Below, piece by piece: positions 7,738-20,165 of a DNA stretch of 22,821 nucleotides. A program made the translations under genes and the position numbers. Positions within the stretch are counted from its first letter, which is position 1, and every line of letters begins with the position of its first letter. Location of the stretch: assembly GCA_035288405.1 (NCBI GenBank), contig DATEAK010000119.1:1-22821 (forward strand). The letters run 5' to 3'. The notes under the pieces were generated by a model. The model saw only the letters and a list, made by a program, of their open reading frames with translations. It searched no databases and was not told the DNA's origin. The stretch is from JACPSX01 sp035288405 [NCBI: bacterium] (GTDB lineage Bacteria > JACPSX01).

Positions 7738-10700
7738 TTGGATACCCTACTTGACGAGTTGTTTGAAAAGCCCAAGGATCCAATCACCTTCGATGCCATC
7801 AGGATTCGGATCGCATCTCCGGAAAAGATTCGCTCGTGGTCTTCGGGGGAAGTAAAAAAGCCCGAGACCATCAATTACCGGACTTTCAAACCCGAGCGGG
7901 ACGGGCTGTTTTGCGCCAAAATCTTCGGGCCTGTTAAGGACTGGGAATGCTTGTGCGGCAAGTACAAGCGTATGAAGCATCGTGGGATTGTCTGCGAGAA
8001 GTGCGGGGTCGAGGTCATTCAGTCCAAGGTACGAAGGGAACGGCTGGGGCACATTGAGCTGGCCTGCCCGGTCTCCCACGTCTGGTTCTTCAAGGGATTG
8101 CCGAGCCGCATCGGGAATTTCCTGGACATGTCCCTGCGGGAGTTGGAGAGAGTCCTCTATTTTGAGAACTATCTGATTATCGATCCCGGGGACACACCGC
8201 TCAAGGCCAAGGATCTGCTCACGGAAGAGCGCTATCGGGAGTTGGTCAAAGAGTACGGAGATCGTTTTGTAGCCAGTATGGGAGCCGAGGCAATCCGGGA
8301 GCTCTTGAGGCGAACGAATATCGAAGAGCTGTTTGCAGAGCTCAAGGGCGAGATGGCCGAAGCCACCTCGGTGCAGAAGCGCAAGAAGATCATCAAGCGC
8401 CTGAAAGTCGTCGATGCATTTCGCCGCTCGGGAAACAAACCGGAGTGGATGATCCTCGAAGTGATTCCCGTAATTCCCCCGGAACTCCGTCCTCTTGTGC
8501 CTCTCGACGGCGGGCGGTTCGCCACTTCGGACCTGAACGACCTGTACCGAAGGGTGATCAACCGTAATAACCGTCTGGTGCGCCTGCAGGAACTCAAGGC
8601 TCCGGATATCATCATCCGGAACGAGAAGAGGATGCTTCAGGAGGCCGTCGATGCCTTGTTCGACAACGGGCGCCGGGGCCGTGTTCTGCGTGGTCCGAAC
8701 AAGCGTCCTCTGAAATCCTTAAGCGACATGCTGAAGGGAAAGCAGGGGAGATTCCGCCAGAACCTGCTCGGAAAGCGGGTCGATTATTCGGGGCGTTCTG
8801 TTATCGTCGTGGGACCCGAGCTCAAGTTTCACCAGTGCGGTCTTCCCAAGAAGATGGCCCTGGAACTCTTCAAGCCGTTTATCTACCACAAGCTCGAAGA
8901 GAGAGGGTACGCCACCACGATCAAAGCGGCCAAGAAACTTGTGGAAAAGGAACGCCCTGAGGTTTGGGATGTGCTCGATGAGGTGATCCACCAACATCCG
9001 ATTCTCCTAAACCGCGCTCCCACTCTCCACCGCTTGGGAATTCAAGCTTTCGAGCCGATCCTGATCGAGGGTAAGGCAATTCGGATTCACCCTCTGGTTT
9101 GCGCTGCCTATAACGCCGACTTTGACGGCGATCAGATGGCCGTCCACGTGCCCCTGTCTTACGAGGCCCAGTCCGAAGCGAAGGTCCTCATGCTTTCCTC
9201 CAACAATATTCTGTCTCCCGCCAATGGCAAGCCGTTGGCGGTTCCGAGCCAGGATATGATTTTGGGTTGCTATTACCTCACCAAGGTCCGGGGAGGAAGT
9301 CCTGGGGAAGACAAAGTGTTTGCCAACCTGGACGAGGTTCGCATGGCCTACGACCTGGGCGAGGTGGGACTGCAGGCCCGGATCCGCGTGCGGGTGGGCG
9401 GGGAGATGGTGATTACCACCGTCGGCAGGGTGCTTCTCTACGAGATTATGCCCAAGGTGCTGTCCTTTGCCTCGGTGAATAAGCAGATGGACAAGAAGTC
9501 CCTGACCAATCTGGTGGCGGAGTGCTTCCTGAAAGCGGGGCGACAGGAAACCGTGACTTTCCTGGACAATTTGAAGGAAATCGGTTTCAAGTACGCAACC
9601 CTGTCCGGGATGTCCATCTCCATGGACGACATGCGCATCCCCCTTCACAAGGAGGCTTTGGTGGAGGACGCCCGCAAAGACGTGGTCAAGGTTGAGGAGC
9701 AGTATCGGGACGGTCTCATTACTAACGGCGAGCGCTACAACAAGATCATCGACATCTGGGCTCAAGTGACCGAACAGGTCTCCAAAGAAATGTTCCGGGA
9801 ACTGGAAGCCGAGGACGAGGCGCTGATGAAGGGCCGGGAAGGCGCGCAAGGGGACTTCAACCCGATTTTCATCATGGCGGACTCCGGAGCTCGTGGCAGT
9901 GCCCAGCAAATCCGCCAGCTCGCGGGTATGCGGGGGTTGATGGCCAAACCCTCGGGGGAAATCATCGAGACTCCCATCACGGCCAACTTCCGCGAAGGCC
10001 TCACCGTGCTCCAGTACTTCATCTCCACCCACGGGGCTCGCAAAGGACTTGCCGACACGGCTTTGAAAACCGCCAATTCCGGCTATCTGACTCGCCGGCT
10101 TGTGGATGTGGCCCAGGACATGATCATCACGCAACAGGATTGTCGCACCCTGAAAGGGATCGAGGCTTCGGCCTTGGTGGAAAGCGGAGAGATCATTCAG
10201 CCTCTCTCCGAGCGACTCCAGGGGCGGATCGCCCTCGAGGATATTGCGGATCCCTTCTCCGAAGAGGTGATTGTCCGGGCCAATCAGCAAATTGACGAGG
10301 GAGCTATTGAAAAGATCGAGAACGCGGGTATCGAGACGGTCAAGATCCGCTCGGTCCTCACCTGCGAGGCTCCCGAAGGAACTTGCGCGATGTGTTACGG
10401 GCGTAATCTGGCCACGGGGAGGATGGTGGAGATCGGCGAGGCCGTCGGGGTCATCGCCGCACAGTCCATCGGTGAGCCGGGGACTCAGCTCACGATGCGG
10501 ACCTTCCACATCGGAGGAACCGCAAGCCGGGTCGTGGAGCAGACGACGCTGGAAGCTAAAAAAAGCGGGGTCGTCCGCTACTCGAACCTGCGCACGGTCG
10601 TCAGCAAAGACGGCAACATCGTGGTCATGAACCGTAACGGCGGTCTCGTCATTCAGGACGAGCAGGGCCGCGAACGAGAGCGCTACTCTGTCGTCTATGG

Positions 10701-11841
10701 AGCCCGGCTCAAGATCCGCGACGGACAGGCGGTCAAGGCGGGCGAGAAACTCGTCGAGTGGGATCCTTACACCATCTCCATCTTGACCGAAGTCTCGGGA
10801 CGAGTCGCTTTCGGGGATATCATCGAAGGCGTCACCATGCAGGAAGAGCTCGATGAGGTTACCGGCTTGTCGCGCAAGGTGATTATGGAGCATCAGGACG
10901 AGAAGCGCCAGCCGCGCATCTCCATTAAGGATGACCAAAACCGCACGATCGGCCGCTATCTCTTGCCGGCGGGAGCACACATCGTCGGCATCGAGGGTGG
11001 GGTGGTCGGGGCGGGTGACGTCATCGCCAAGATTCCCCAGGAGACAACCAAGACAAAGGACATCACGGGAGGTTTGCCCCGGGTGGCGGAACTCTTCGAG
11101 GCCCGCAAGCCCAAGGAGCAAGCCATCATTTCCGAGATCGACGGCGTGGTCAAGTTCGGCGGCTTCCAAAAAGGCATGAGGAAGGTGATTGTGGTCAGTG
11201 ACTCCGGGGAGGAGAAAGAGTATCTGATTCCCCGAGGGAAACACGTCAGCGTCCACGAAGGGGATCGCGTTCGTGCCGGTGAGCCTCTGATGGATGGGGC
11301 CGCAAACCCCCATGACATTCTCGATGTTTTGGGTGAACAGGAGCTCCAGAGCTACATGGTCAACGAAGTTCAGGAGGTCTATCGGCTTCAGGGCGTGAGC
11401 ATCAACGATAAGCATATCGAGATCATCGTCCGGCAGATGCTGAGGCGCTTGGCCATCGAGGATCCCGGGGATACGGACTTCCTGGTGGGTGAACAAGTGG
11501 ATCGGGCGAACTTCCGCCGCAAGAACGAGGAGGTCATGGACCGCGGCGGGATTCCCAGTCGCGCTAAGCCCATCCTGCTGGGGATCACGAAAGCTTCACT
11601 AAGCACGGATAGCTTCATCTCGGCGGCCTCATTCCAGGAAACGACCCGGGTTCTGACCCAGGCGAGCATCAGTGGAATGGTCGATCACCTCCGTGGGCTC
11701 AAGGAGAACGTGATCATGGGGAGGCTTATCCCAGCCGGCACGGGAGCGCGTCCCTACCAGAACCTGGTTTTGGATTTTGCAGGAGTGGAGAAAGAAAAGA
11801 TCGAAGGAGCAGAGGTCCCGATCAGCGAAGAAGGACGCTAA
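7738..11841 (+). CDS. rpoC: DNA-directed RNA polymerase subunit beta'
   Basis: A 1367-residue beta' subunit starting at TTG 7738, 6 nt after AGGGGGAG (7724-7731); this gives [15 protein letters not shown], the expected start. The N-terminal zinc ribbon has C71, C73, C86 and C89. The catalytic [12 protein letters not shown] holds Mg-binding D461, D463 and D465. Trigger-loop and bridge-helix residues lie around [20 protein letters not shown]. The second zinc site is C802, C876, C883 and C886. Length and order match the proteobacterial-type subunit. It follows rpoB after an unusually long structured spacer. Use of TTG in such a key gene suggests translation may be limited or coupled to that spacer. 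Confidence 0.98.
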   Translation: MDTLLDELFEKPKDPITFDAIRIRIASPEKIRSWSSGEVKKPETINYRTFKPERDGLFCAKIFGPVKDWECLCGKYKRMKHRGIVCEKCGVEVIQSKVRRERLGHIELACPVSHVWFFKGLPSRIGNFLDMSLRELERVLYFENYLIIDPGDTPLKAKDLLTEERYRELVKEYGDRFVASMGAEAIRELLRRTNIEELFAELKGEMAEATSVQKRKKIIKRLKVVDAFRRSGNKPEWMILEVIPVIPPELRPLVPLDGGRFATSDLNDLYRRVINRNNRLVRLQELKAPDIIIRNEKRMLQEAVDALFDNGRRGRVLRGPNKRPLKSLSDMLKGKQGRFRQNLLGKRVDYSGRSVIVVGPELKFHQCGLPKKMALELFKPFIYHKLEERGYATTIKAAKKLVEKERPEVWDVLDEVIHQHPILLNRAPTLHRLGIQAFEPILIEGKAIRIHPLVCAAYNADFDGDQMAVHVPLSYEAQSEAKVLMLSSNNILSPANGKPLAVPSQDMILGCYYLTKVRGGSPGEDKVFANLDEVRMAYDLGEVGLQARIRVRVGGEMVITTVGRVLLYEIMPKVLSFASVNKQMDKKSLTNLVAECFLKAGRQETVTFLDNLKEIGFKYATLSGMSISMDDMRIPLHKEALVEDARKDVVKVEEQYRDGLITNGERYNKIIDIWAQVTEQVSKEMFRELEAEDEALMKGREGAQGDFNPIFIMADSGARGSAQQIRQLAGMRGLMAKPSGEIIETPITANFREGLTVLQYFISTHGARKGLADTALKTANSGYLTRRLVDVAQDMIITQQDCRTLKGIEASALVESGEIIQPLSERLQGRIALEDIADPFSEEVIVRANQQIDEGAIEKIENAGIETVKIRSVLTCEAPEGTCAMCYGRNLATGRMVEIGEAVGVIAAQSIGEPGTQLTMRTFHIGGTASRVVEQTTLEAKKSGVVRYSNLRTVVSKDGNIVVMNRNGGLVIQDEQGRERERYSVVYGARLKIRDGQAVKAGEKLVEWDPYTISILTEVSGRVAFGDIIEGVTMQEELDEVTGLSRKVIMEHQDEKRQPRISIKDDQNRTIGRYLLPAGAHIVGIEGGVVGAGDVIAKIPQETTKTKDITGGLPRVAELFEARKPKEQAIISEIDGVVKFGGFQKGMRKVIVVSDSGEEKEYLIPRGKHVSVHEGDRVRAGEPLMDGAANPHDILDVLGEQELQSYMVNEVQEVYRLQGVSINDKHIEIIVRQMLRRLAIEDPGDTDFLVGEQVDRANFRRKNEEVMDRGGIPSRAKPILLGITKASLSTDSFISAASFQETTRVLTQASISGMVDHLRGLKENVIMGRLIPAGTGARPYQNLVLDFAGVEKEKIEGAEVPISEEGR

Positions 11842-11855
11842 GGAAACAAATCTTC

Positions 11856-11884
11856 TTGACATAGAAACGCGATTCTGCGATCAT
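11856..11884 (+). promoter_or_regulatory. Candidate sigma-70-type promoter for the str operon
   Basis: A perfect -35 hexamer TTGACA (11856-11861) is followed after a 17-nt spacer by GATCAT (11879-11884). GATCAT matches 4 of 6 positions of TATAAT, including the key A2 and T6. It begins 14 nt after the rpoC stop and would place transcription start near 11891, giving a leader of about 105 nt before rpsL. The -10 is imperfect, so start-site mapping is needed for certainty. Confidence 0.6.
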
Positions 11885-11996
11885 AGGAAGGTTTTCCTGC
11901 CTTCCAACGAAGTGCTGTCGATAAAGTCAGCACCGGTCGCAGGATGGGGAGTTGAGCCGCTTGCGGAGATGCGGATCCGGATCGGAGGATTCTTAA
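11885..11996 (+). promoter_or_regulatory. Leader before rpsL with three inverted repeats
   Basis: The untranslated stretch before rpsL holds three small inverted repeats. GGAAGG (11886-11891) pairs with CCTTCC (11900-11905). GTGCTG (11912-11917) pairs with CAGCAC (11928-11933). A perfect 10-nt palindrome GATCCGGATC (11974-11983) ends directly against the GGAGG Shine-Dalgarno (11984-11988). In E. coli S7 represses the str operon through the rpsL-rpsG gap, but that gap is only 18 nt here. If feedback exists, this leader is a better place for it; that is an inference. Confidence 0.4.
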
Positions 11997-12368
11997 GTGC
12001 CGACCATCAGTCAGTTGGTCCGAATGGGTCGAAGCCAGAACAAGTACAAGACGAACAGCCCGGCCTTGCGTAGCTGTCCTCAGAAGCGTGGGGTCTGCAT
12101 TCGCGTGTACACCTCAACGCCAAAGAAACCCAATTCGGCTCTCCGTAAGGTGGCTCGCGTTCGCTTGACCAATGGCATCGAGGTCACGACGTATATACCG
12201 GGGATCGGGCATAACCTGCAGGAACACGCCATTGTTCTGATCCGAGGAGGCCGAGTCAAAGACCTGCCAGGCGTGCGCTACCACATCATCCGGGGCACGC
12301 TCGATACCATGGGCGTGCAGAACCGGAAGCAAAGCCGCTCGAAATACGGAGCCAAGAGACCCAAATAG
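11997..12368 (+). CDS. rpsL: 30S ribosomal protein S12
   Basis: A 123-residue protein of normal length. It starts with GTG 8 nt after GGAGG ([20 protein letters not shown]). It contains the decoding-centre loop [11 protein letters not shown] and the second loop [12 protein letters not shown]. The lysines where streptomycin-resistance changes are known (K43 and K88 counting Met) are wild type. D89, which in some bacteria is methylthiolated, is present. S12 sits at the interface of the 30S subunit and monitors codon-anticodon pairing. It is the first gene of the str operon, behind a likely own promoter, and rpsG follows after 18 nt. Confidence 0.98.
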   Translation: MPTISQLVRMGRSQNKYKTNSPALRSCPQKRGVCIRVYTSTPKKPNSALRKVARVRLTNGIEVTTYIPGIGHNLQEHAIVLIRGGRVKDLPGVRYHIIRGTLDTMGVQNRKQSRSKYGAKRPK

Positions 12369-12857
<489 letters not shown>

Positions 12858-12884
12858 TGGTGAGGTTGGAGGGTTTTAGGTCCA

Positions 12885-14993
12885 GTGTCTAATCGGGTCC
12901 CGCTTGAAGATGTCCGTAACATAGGGATTATTGCCCATATCGATGCGGGCAAGACCACGACGACCGAGCGCGTGCTCTACTACACGGGGAAATCCCATAA
13001 GATGGGGGAAGTGCACGAGGGTTCTGCGACCATGGACTGGATGGCTCAGGAACAGGAGCGCGGAATCACCATTACCTCTGCGGCCACGACCTGTTTCTGG
13101 AAAGATCACCGGATCAATATCATCGATACGCCGGGCCATGTGGATTTTACAGTGGAAGTGGAGCGCTCTCTGCGGGTTCTCGATGGGGCCGTGGGGATCT
13201 TCTGCGCTGTCGGCGGGGTCGAGCCTCAATCGGAAACTGTCTGGCGCCAAGCGGATAAATACGGGGTTCCTCGCATCGCCTTTATCAACAAGATGGATCG
13301 CCCGGGAGCCGATTTCTTCCGGTGCGTGGAACTTATTCGAGAGCGACTCGGGACGGTCCCGTTGCCGATCCAGATTCCCATGGGAAGCGAGGATAATTTT
13401 CAGGGGATGGTGGACTTGATCGGGCAAAAGGCGATCTTCTACGACAAAGACACCCTGGGTGCCCAATTCCGAGTCGAAGAGATCCCGGACGGGATTCGCA
13501 CGGAGGCGGCAGAGGCCCGGGAGAAGATGCTGGAGACGCTTGCCGATGTCGACGAAGTGCTCATGGATAAATACCTGAACGAGGGAAATTTTTCCGTCGC
13601 CGAGGTCGAAGCCGCCATTCGCAAGGGAACTTTGGGTCAGAAGATTGTCCCTGTCCTTTGCGGCGCTGCCTTCAAGAACAAGGGAGTGCAACTTCTTCTG
13701 GATGCGATCGTTAAGTTTCTCCCCTCGCCTCTGGATGTGCCGGCGGTTCAGGGCCCTCCCAAAGTGGGCTCCGAGCAGGTCGAGATGCGGTCTGCCAGCG
13801 ATGAAGCTCCTCTGGCGGCTCTGGCCTTCAAGATCATGACGGACCCCTATGTAGGGCAGTTGGCCTTTTTGCGGATCTATTCGGGGGTCTTGCGAGCGGG
13901 GTCCTACATTTATAATTCCAGCAAAGATATTCGGGAAAGAGTTTCCCGGCTGCTGCTCATGCATGCCAACAAACGCGAGGAGATTGAAGAAGCTCGCGCC
14001 GGGGACATCGTGGCCGCCTTGGGTCTCAAGAAGACCGGCACGGGAGATACCATCTGTCTGGAGGATCATCCCATCGTCCTGGAATCCATGCAGTTTCCCG
14101 AGCCCGTGATTTCCGTGGCCATCGAGCCCAAGACCAAGGCCGATCAGGAAAGAATGGGGGCTTCTCTGGCCAAGCTTGCTCAGGAAGATCCCACCTTCCT
14201 CGTCAGCAGTGACAGCGACACGGGGCAGACCCTCATCTCCGGCATGGGGGAACTCCATCTGGAGGTTCTCGTCGATCGTCTCATGCGGGAATTTCGGGTG
14301 GAGGCCAATGTATCCCGGCCCCAGGTGGCTTACAAGGAGACCATTCGGGGTTCGGCAGAGGCTCGGGGGCGGTACGTGCGTCAGACCGGAGGACGTGGTC
14401 AGTACGGGGATGTACATCTGCGGGTGGAGCCCTTGGAGCGCGGCGCCGGTTTTGAGTTTGTGGTCGCCATAGTGGGAGACGCAATCCCGAGGGAATTTTT
14501 CTCCGCTGTGGAGCATGGCGTTCGGGAAGCCATGGAAGGCGGAGTTCTGGCCAATTGCCCTATGGTGGACGTCAGGGCGACTCTGTTCGATGGATCCTAT
14601 CATGATGTGGACTCTTCGGAACTTGCCTTCAAAATCGCCGGATCCCTGGCCTTCAAGGAGGCGGTGAAAAAAGCAGGGATCATCTTGCTGGAGCCCATCA
14701 TGCGCGTGGAAGTGGTGGTTCCCAGTGAGTACATGGGAGATGTCCTTGGCGATATAAGTTCACGCCGCGGCAAGATCGAAGAGCTTCGATCCCGAGCGGG
14801 GGCGGAAGTCATTACGGTCAAAGCGCCTCTGGGGGAGATGTTCGGATATGCCACCGGTCTGCGGTCGTCTACCCAAGGGCGCGGTACGTTTACCATGGAG
14901 TTTTTCAAGTACGAAGAGGTGCCGGCTTCTCTTGCTGAAGAAGTGATCTCTCGGGGGCAGGGTTTTTTCCTTGAAAAGAAGACAGCTGTTTAG
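12885..14993 (+). CDS. fusA: Elongation factor G
   Basis: A 702-residue translocation GTPase. It starts with GTG ([20 protein letters not shown]) about 11 nt after GGAGGG (12868-12873). GTPase motifs are AHIDAGKT (residues 17-24), DTPGH (81-85, with H85 as the catalytic histidine equivalent) and NKMD (135-138). Switch I carries [17 protein letters not shown]. Domain IV, which enters the decoding site, contains [14 protein letters not shown]. Full length and intact motifs point to the canonical housekeeping EF-G rather than a tet-type protection factor or EF-G2. It is followed by tuf after 53 nt. Confidence 0.98.
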   Translation: MSNRVPLEDVRNIGIIAHIDAGKTTTTERVLYYTGKSHKMGEVHEGSATMDWMAQEQERGITITSAATTCFWKDHRINIIDTPGHVDFTVEVERSLRVLDGAVGIFCAVGGVEPQSETVWRQADKYGVPRIAFINKMDRPGADFFRCVELIRERLGTVPLPIQIPMGSEDNFQGMVDLIGQKAIFYDKDTLGAQFRVEEIPDGIRTEAAEAREKMLETLADVDEVLMDKYLNEGNFSVAEVEAAIRKGTLGQKIVPVLCGAAFKNKGVQLLLDAIVKFLPSPLDVPAVQGPPKVGSEQVEMRSASDEAPLAALAFKIMTDPYVGQLAFLRIYSGVLRAGSYIYNSSKDIRERVSRLLLMHANKREEIEEARAGDIVAALGLKKTGTGDTICLEDHPIVLESMQFPEPVISVAIEPKTKADQERMGASLAKLAQEDPTFLVSSDSDTGQTLISGMGELHLEVLVDRLMREFRVEANVSRPQVAYKETIRGSAEARGRYVRQTGGRGQYGDVHLRVEPLERGAGFEFVVAIVGDAIPREFFSAVEHGVREAMEGGVLANCPMVDVRATLFDGSYHDVDSSELAFKIAGSLAFKEAVKKAGIILLEPIMRVEVVVPSEYMGDVLGDISSRRGKIEELRSRAGAEVITVKAPLGEMFGYATGLRSSTQGRGTFTMEFFKYEEVPASLAEEVISRGQGFFLEKKTAV

Positions 14994-15046
14994 CGGATGT
15001 CGGTCTGAGGGGATAGTCCTGGCCGTTTTCGTGGAGGGAAAGGGGA

Positions 15047-16246
<1,200 letters not shown>

Positions 16247-16282
16247 TAGAGGCGGACCTTGCTGGCAGCGGAAAAGGCGAAG

Positions 16283-16591
16283 ATGGCAGAGCAGAAAATC
16301 CGAATTAAACTCAAAGCGTACGACCACCGGATTCTGGATCAGTCGGTGGGTGAAATCGTGGACACGGCAAAAAGGACGGGTGCGAAAGTGGTGGGACCGA
16401 TTCCTCTCCCCACTATCAAGAACCGCTACACGGTTTTGCGCTCTCCTCATGTGGACAAGAAATCCCGGGAACAGTTCGAGATCCGGACTCATAAGCGGCT
16501 TCTGGATATTCTGGAGCCCACGCCCCAGACCATTGACGCTCTCATGAAGCTCGATCTTTCAGCCGGGGTTGACATCGAAATTAAACTGTAA
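16283..16591 (+). CDS. rpsJ: 30S ribosomal protein S10 (NusE)
   Basis: A 102-residue protein, the normal S10 length, beginning [20 protein letters not shown]. It contains [20 protein letters not shown] and [18 protein letters not shown]10 belongs to the 30S head; as NusE it also binds NusB and the NusG KOW domain. The frame is open upstream to TTG 16259, but ATG 16283 gives the conserved start and follows AAAAGG (16272-16277). It opens the S10 operon 36 nt after tuf. Oddly, rplC, which should follow, is missing: rplD starts 29 nt after this gene. Confidence 0.97.
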   Translation: MAEQKIRIKLKAYDHRILDQSVGEIVDTAKRTGAKVVGPIPLPTIKNRYTVLRSPHVDKKSREQFEIRTHKRLLDILEPTPQTIDALMKLDLSAGVDIEIKL

Positions 16592-16620
16592 GAATCGCTT
16601 ACTGGCGGGAAGAGTGGTCC

Positions 16621-17244
16621 ATGACTCTGGACGTTCTGGATTGTCATAAGAAAGTCGTCGACACGGTGGATCTGAAGGATGAGATCTTCAACGTGAAGCT
16701 CAAGGAACACCTGCTTCACGATGTGGTTGTGATGCAGCTGAACAACCGGCGCCGGGGTACGGCTTCCACCAAGAATCGCACGGCCGTCCGCGGTAGCAAC
16801 AACAAACCCTGGAAGCAGAAGGGAACCGGAAGAGCCCGGGCCGGCACTCTGAAATCTCCTCTCTGGGTGGGAGGAGGGACCATCTTTGGCCCCCTGCCCC
16901 GGGACTACAAGTATCAAGTCCCCAAAAAGGTGCGCAGCGAGGCATTGCGGATGGCTCTGAGCTTGAAGCTCCAGAGCAAGCAGTTCCACGTGGTGGACCA
17001 GATTGAGCTGGGAAATCCCAAGACGAAGCAGGCTCTGGCTCTTCTGAAAGACCTGGAGGCCGGGGAGAATGTTCTCTTTGTCGTGATGGAAGAGAACAGA
17101 AATCTGAAGCTGGCCGTGAGAAACCTCCCCGGAGTGGATGTGTTGCCGAGTCGTGGGCTTAACGTTTACGACCTTCTAGACCACGAGCGAGTCATTTGCA
17201 CCCGGGATGCCCTGAACAAAATCGAACAGGTATTGACACCATGA
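16621..17244 (+). CDS. rplD: 50S ribosomal protein L4
   Basis: A 207-residue protein of normal length. The long rRNA-threading loop includes [20 protein letters not shown] and [16 protein letters not shown]. The C-terminal globular part ends [21 protein letters not shown]4 lines the peptide exit tunnel with L22 (encoded at 18685); in E. coli it also represses the S10 operon. It should be preceded by rplC (L3) but follows rpsJ directly. The Shine-Dalgarno is weak (GGGAAGAG, 16606-16613). The stop overlaps the rplW start by 4 nt (ATGA), indicating coupled translation. Confidence 0.97.
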   Translation: MTLDVLDCHKKVVDTVDLKDEIFNVKLKEHLLHDVVVMQLNNRRRGTASTKNRTAVRGSNNKPWKQKGTGRARAGTLKSPLWVGGGTIFGPLPRDYKYQVPKKVRSEALRMALSLKLQSKQFHVVDQIELGNPKTKQALALLKDLEAGENVLFVVMEENRNLKLAVRNLPGVDVLPSRGLNVYDLLDHERVICTRDALNKIEQVLTP

Positions 17245-17537
17245 AAACCATCTACCAGGTGCTGCGCTCCCCCTTGATCACCGAGAAGGGAACTTTGATC
17301 TCCGAGCCGGGAAACCCGAAGGTTATGTTCAAGGTGGACCAGCGAGCGAACAAGCAGGAAATCAAAGAAGCGGTGGAGTTCCTTTTCAACGTTCACGTGG
17401 AAAGGGTCAATACCCTGAACTTCGAAGGAAAAAAACGGCGGCTCGGAAAAAGATCCGGAAAGCAATCCGACTGGAAAAAGGCCATCGTGACTCTCAAGGA
17501 AGGGGAGTCCATCGAGTTCTTTGAGGGAGTTCGCTAG
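17241..17537 (+). CDS. rplW: 50S ribosomal protein L23
   Basis: A 98-residue protein of typical L23 length: [20 protein letters not shown], then [20 protein letters not shown], and the basic extension [19 protein letters not shown]23 lies at the tunnel exit and is the docking point for trigger factor and signal recognition particle. The frame is open upstream into rplD, but ATG 17241 is the conserved start and overlaps the rplD stop as ATGA. rplB follows after 2 nt. Confidence 0.97.
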   Translation: MKTIYQVLRSPLITEKGTLISEPGNPKVMFKVDQRANKQEIKEAVEFLFNVHVERVNTLNFEGKKRRLGKRSGKQSDWKKAIVTLKEGESIEFFEGVR

Positions 17538-17539
17538 CC

Positions 17540-18364
17540 ATGGCACTGAAAACCTTCCGACCGATTCCCTATTCCCGTAGATACTACAGCGTTGTCAGCT
17601 TTGCCGATCTCGATGGGAAGGAGCCCGAGAAGAGCCTCCTGCGTCCCTTGCGAAAGTCAGGGGGGCGCAATAACCTGGGCCGAATCACGAGTCGACACCG
17701 GGGAGGAGGCCACAAGCGTTCCTACCGGATCATTGATTTCCGTCGGGACAAAGTGGGCATACCGGCCCGGGTGGCTGCCATTGAGTATGATCCCAACCGT
17801 TCGGCGCACATCGCTCTTCTTCACTACGCGGACGGGGAAAAACGCTATATCCTGGCCCCCGTCGGACTGGCCGCCGGGGCTACTGTTTTGTCAGGTTCCG
17901 GAGCGGACATCAGGCCGGGCAATACCCTGGCGCTCAGGGAAATTCCACTGGGAACCATTATACACAATGTGGAGTTCAAGAAGGGCAAAGGCGGGCAACT
18001 CGTGCGCAGCGCCGGAACTTTTGCCCAGCTGATGGCCAAAGAAGGGGATTATGCCCAGGTGCGCCTGGCTTCCGGAGAGGTGCGGATGGTCCCCGTGGAC
18101 TGCATGGCCAGCATCGGGCAGGTCAGCAACGTGGATCACGAGAATGTCTCCGTAGGAAAGGCGGGCCGGAACCGGTGGTTGGGGTTTCGCCCCTATGTGC
18201 GGGGCGTGGCCATGAACCCGGTCGATCACCCCCACGGGGGTGGCGAAGGCAAGACTTCAGGAGGGCGGCATCCCGTCAGTCCCTGGGGACAACCTACGAA
18301 GGGCTATAAGACCCGGAAGCACAAGAAAGATTCGAATCGTTACATCGTGAAGCGGAGAAAGTAA
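17540..18364 (+). CDS. rplB: 50S ribosomal protein L2
   Basis: A 274-residue protein, the standard L2 length. It contains [20 protein letters not shown] near the N terminus and the universal segment [14 protein letters not shown] near the C terminus, which holds the histidine near the peptidyl-transferase centre; the end is [12 protein letters not shown]2 binds 23S rRNA and is required for subunit joining and peptide-bond formation. The start is ATG only 2 nt after rplW, so it is probably read by coupled translation. An AAGGAGGA site just after its stop serves rpsS. Confidence 0.98.
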   Translation: MALKTFRPIPYSRRYYSVVSFADLDGKEPEKSLLRPLRKSGGRNNLGRITSRHRGGGHKRSYRIIDFRRDKVGIPARVAAIEYDPNRSAHIALLHYADGEKRYILAPVGLAAGATVLSGSGADIRPGNTLALREIPLGTIIHNVEFKKGKGGQLVRSAGTFAQLMAKEGDYAQVRLASGEVRMVPVDCMASIGQVSNVDHENVSVGKAGRNRWLGFRPYVRGVAMNPVDHPHGGGEGKTSGGRHPVSPWGQPTKGYKTRKHKKDSNRYIVKRRK

Positions 18365-18376
18365 GGAGGAAAGGGT

Positions 18377-18661
18377 TTGGCACGTTCTATTCGGAAAGGC
18401 CCCTTTGTGGATGAGCATCTGCTCAAGAAGGCCGCTGAAATGAACAAGGCCTGGGAGAAGAAGATCATCCGAACTTGGTCCAGGAGGTCCACGATCGTGC
18501 CCGAACTTCTGGGGCACACGATAGCGGTCCACAACGGCAAGAAGTTTATTCCGGTCTTTATCACCGAAAACATGGTAGGCCACAAGCTCGGGGAGTTTTC
18601 TCCGACGCGGACCTTCAGAGCTCATAGCGGCCACGTCAAGAAGGTGACCTCAGTTAAGTAG
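18377..18661 (+). CDS. rpsS: 30S ribosomal protein S19
   Basis: A 94-residue protein beginning at TTG 18377 ([20 protein letters not shown]), about 7 nt after AAGGAGGA (18363-18370). It contains [35 protein letters not shown] and [12 protein letters not shown], the S19 core. S19 pairs with S13 in the 30S head and touches the A-site tRNA. TTG is the only start giving the expected N terminus, so this is one of several non-AUG starts in the window. rplV follows after 23 nt. Confidence 0.97.
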   Translation: MARSIRKGPFVDEHLLKKAAEMNKAWEKKIIRTWSRRSTIVPELLGHTIAVHNGKKFIPVFITENMVGHKLGEFSPTRTFRAHSGHVKKVTSVK

Positions 18662-18684
18662 GAAAGAAATAGAAAAGGAATACG

Positions 18685-19029
18685 ATGGAAGTGCGAGCCG
18701 TTCTCAAATTCCTCAGATCTTCCCCTCGGAAGGTGCGATTGGTGGCAGACCTCATCCGGGGCAAAAAGGTTGGAGAAGCGCTTAGCATCCTGACCTACAC
18801 CGAGAAGAGAGCCGCCAGGAATCTGGAAAAAATTCTGCGCTCGGCTGTGGCCAATGCCAGCGAAACCAAAAAGGTGCGAGACGTGGACGAGCTGGTGATC
18901 TCCCGCGTGCTCGTGGACCCTGGTCCGGTTTGGAAGCGCTATATGCCCAGGGCGCGGGGGCGGGCGACTCCGATCCGCAAGCGCACGAGCCACGTCACGC
19001 TGGTCCTGAGCGGGAAGGAACAGGGCTGA
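18685..19029 (+). CDS. rplV: 50S ribosomal protein L22
   Basis: A 114-residue protein of normal L22 length, starting [20 protein letters not shown]. It includes [14 protein letters not shown] and the tunnel-constriction beta hairpin near [20 protein letters not shown]. With L4 it forms the narrow part of the exit tunnel, where macrolide-related changes occur; the hairpin shows no obvious insertion or deletion. AAAAGGAA lies 5' of the ATG. A 52-nt spacer separates it from rpsC. Confidence 0.97.
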   Translation: MEVRAVLKFLRSSPRKVRLVADLIRGKKVGEALSILTYTEKRAARNLEKILRSAVANASETKKVRDVDELVISRVLVDPGPVWKRYMPRARGRATPIRKRTSHVTLVLSGKEQG

Positions 19030-19053
19030 AGGGTGCGAAGGGTACTGGGGTCT

Positions 19054-19073
19054 CTAGTGACCTACTAGGAGGG
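19054..19073 (+). promoter_or_regulatory. rpsC Shine-Dalgarno partly inside a small hairpin
   Basis: CTAGT (19054-19058) can pair with ACTAG (19064-19068) around GACCT. The last two bases of this stem are the first two of AGGAGGG (19067-19073), the ribosome-binding site 8 nt before the TTG start of rpsC. The stem is only 5 bp and A/T-rich, so the structure may be incidental. Confidence 0.3.
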
Positions 19074-19081
19074 AAGAAGGC

Positions 19082-19726
19082 TTGGGACAGAAGGTTCACC
19101 CCATCGGGTTCCGCCTCGGCATTAACAAAACGTGGTCTTCCATTTGGTTTGCGAAGAAGGATTATGCCACGCTACTCCATGAGGACATCCTCATTCGCAA
19201 GACGGTGAAGGGGGAACTGGCCCATGCCGGAATCTCCCGCATCGAGATCGAGCGGGCGGCCAAGCGAGCGAAGATTAATATCTTTACGGCCCGTCCGGGT
19301 ATCATCATCGGGAAAAAAGGGGCCGAGGTAGACAAACTCAAGACGCAGCTCCAGGGGATTACCGACAAGCAGATCTTCATCAATATTAAGGAAGTTCGCA
19401 AAGCGGAAACGGATTCCCAGCTGATCGCTGAAAATGTGGCTTTGCAGCTGGAGCGCCGGATCGCTTTCCGGCGGGCCATGAAGAAGGCCGTCGCTGCGGC
19501 TCTTCGGTTTGGAGCCAAGGGGATCAAAATTGCCTGCTCCGGGCGCCTGGGCGGCTCCGAGATGTCTCGTATGGAGTGGTACCGTGAAGGAAGAGTTCCG
19601 CTGCATACGATTCGGGCTGACATCGATTACGGGTTTGCGGAAGCTAAAACGACTTACGGCATCATCGGAGTCAAGGTATGGGTTTTCAAGGGAGAGATTC
19701 TGGGCGATCAGAAGGAAGAGCGATAA
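19082..19726 (+). CDS. rpsC: 30S ribosomal protein S3
   Basis: A 214-residue protein starting at TTG 19082, 8 nt after AGGAGGG; this gives the universal start [18 protein letters not shown]. The KH domain has [16 protein letters not shown] with the GKKG loop at residues 77-80. The C-terminal domain contains [20 protein letters not shown] and [15 protein letters not shown]3 forms the mRNA entry channel with S4 and S5 and acts in unwinding mRNA. Length is typical. rplP follows after 19 nt. Confidence 0.97.
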   Translation: MGQKVHPIGFRLGINKTWSSIWFAKKDYATLLHEDILIRKTVKGELAHAGISRIEIERAAKRAKINIFTARPGIIIGKKGAEVDKLKTQLQGITDKQIFINIKEVRKAETDSQLIAENVALQLERRIAFRRAMKKAVAAALRFGAKGIKIACSGRLGGSEMSRMEWYREGRVPLHTIRADIDYGFAEAKTTYGIIGVKVWVFKGEILGDQKEER

Positions 19727-19745
19727 CAGCCCGAGGGAATGAATT

Positions 19746-20165
19746 ATGCTGATGCCCGCAAAAGTAAAATATCGCAAGGTGCAGAGAGGGCGTTGCAAAG
19801 GGATTGCAACTTCCGGTGCCACGATCTGTTTCGGGGAGTTCGGGCTGAAGTCTTTGGAGCCGGGTTGGCTTACGGCCCGCCAGATTGAGGCGGCCCGGGT
19901 CGCGATGACTCGTCACGTGAAGAGAGGCGGGAAAATCTGGATCCGCATTTTCCCGGATAAGCCCGTGACCAAGAAGCCCGCCGAAACCCGAATGGGCAAA
20001 GGGAAGGGCCCGCCGGAGGAATGGGTGGCTGTAATCAAGCCGGGCAGGATCCTTTATGAGATGGACGGGATCAGCGAGTCCGAGGCCCGTGAGGCCTTCC
20101 GACTCGCGGCTCATAAGCTTCCCCTGGCCACAAAGTTCGTAAGTAAGTCAGTGGGTGAAGTATGA
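19746..20165 (+). CDS. rplP: 50S ribosomal protein L16
   Basis: A 139-residue protein beginning [20 protein letters not shown], with [39 protein letters not shown] and [17 protein letters not shown]. All are hallmarks of L16, which helps position A-site tRNA on the 50S subunit. R82 corresponds to the arginine hydroxylated in E. coli L16. The first of two nearby ATGs gives the usual MLMP start. The stop overlaps the rpmC start by 4 nt (ATGA), showing translational coupling. Confidence 0.97.
   Translation: MLMPAKVKYRKVQRGRCKGIATSGATICFGEFGLKSLEPGWLTARQIEAARVAMTRHVKRGGKIWIRIFPDKPVTKKPAETRMGKGKGPPEEWVAVIKPGRILYEMDGISESEAREAFRLAAHKLPLATKFVSKSVGEV

Noticed and set aside
9007-11496. An 829-codon open frame on the minus strand inside rpoC
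   Set aside because: It is the shadow of a highly conserved, complete rpoC. It has no recognisable domain or ribosome-binding site, and long antisense frames are expected opposite G+C-rich coding sequence.
11842-11855. Intrinsic terminator after rpoC
   Set aside because: No GC-rich stem with a U-run is present before the candidate promoter, so read-through into rpsL remains possible.
11777-12073. A 98-codon plus-strand frame spanning the rpoC end and the rpsL start
   Set aside because: It overlaps both real genes out of frame and covers the promoter and leader; no family resemblance.
12876-14603. A 575-codon minus-strand frame opposite fusA
   Set aside because: The plus strand encodes full-length EF-G with all GTPase motifs; the minus frame has no family resemblance.
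16259-16282. TTG start giving an eight-residue extension of S10
   Set aside because: It has no good Shine-Dalgarno, and the conserved S10 start is ATG 16283.
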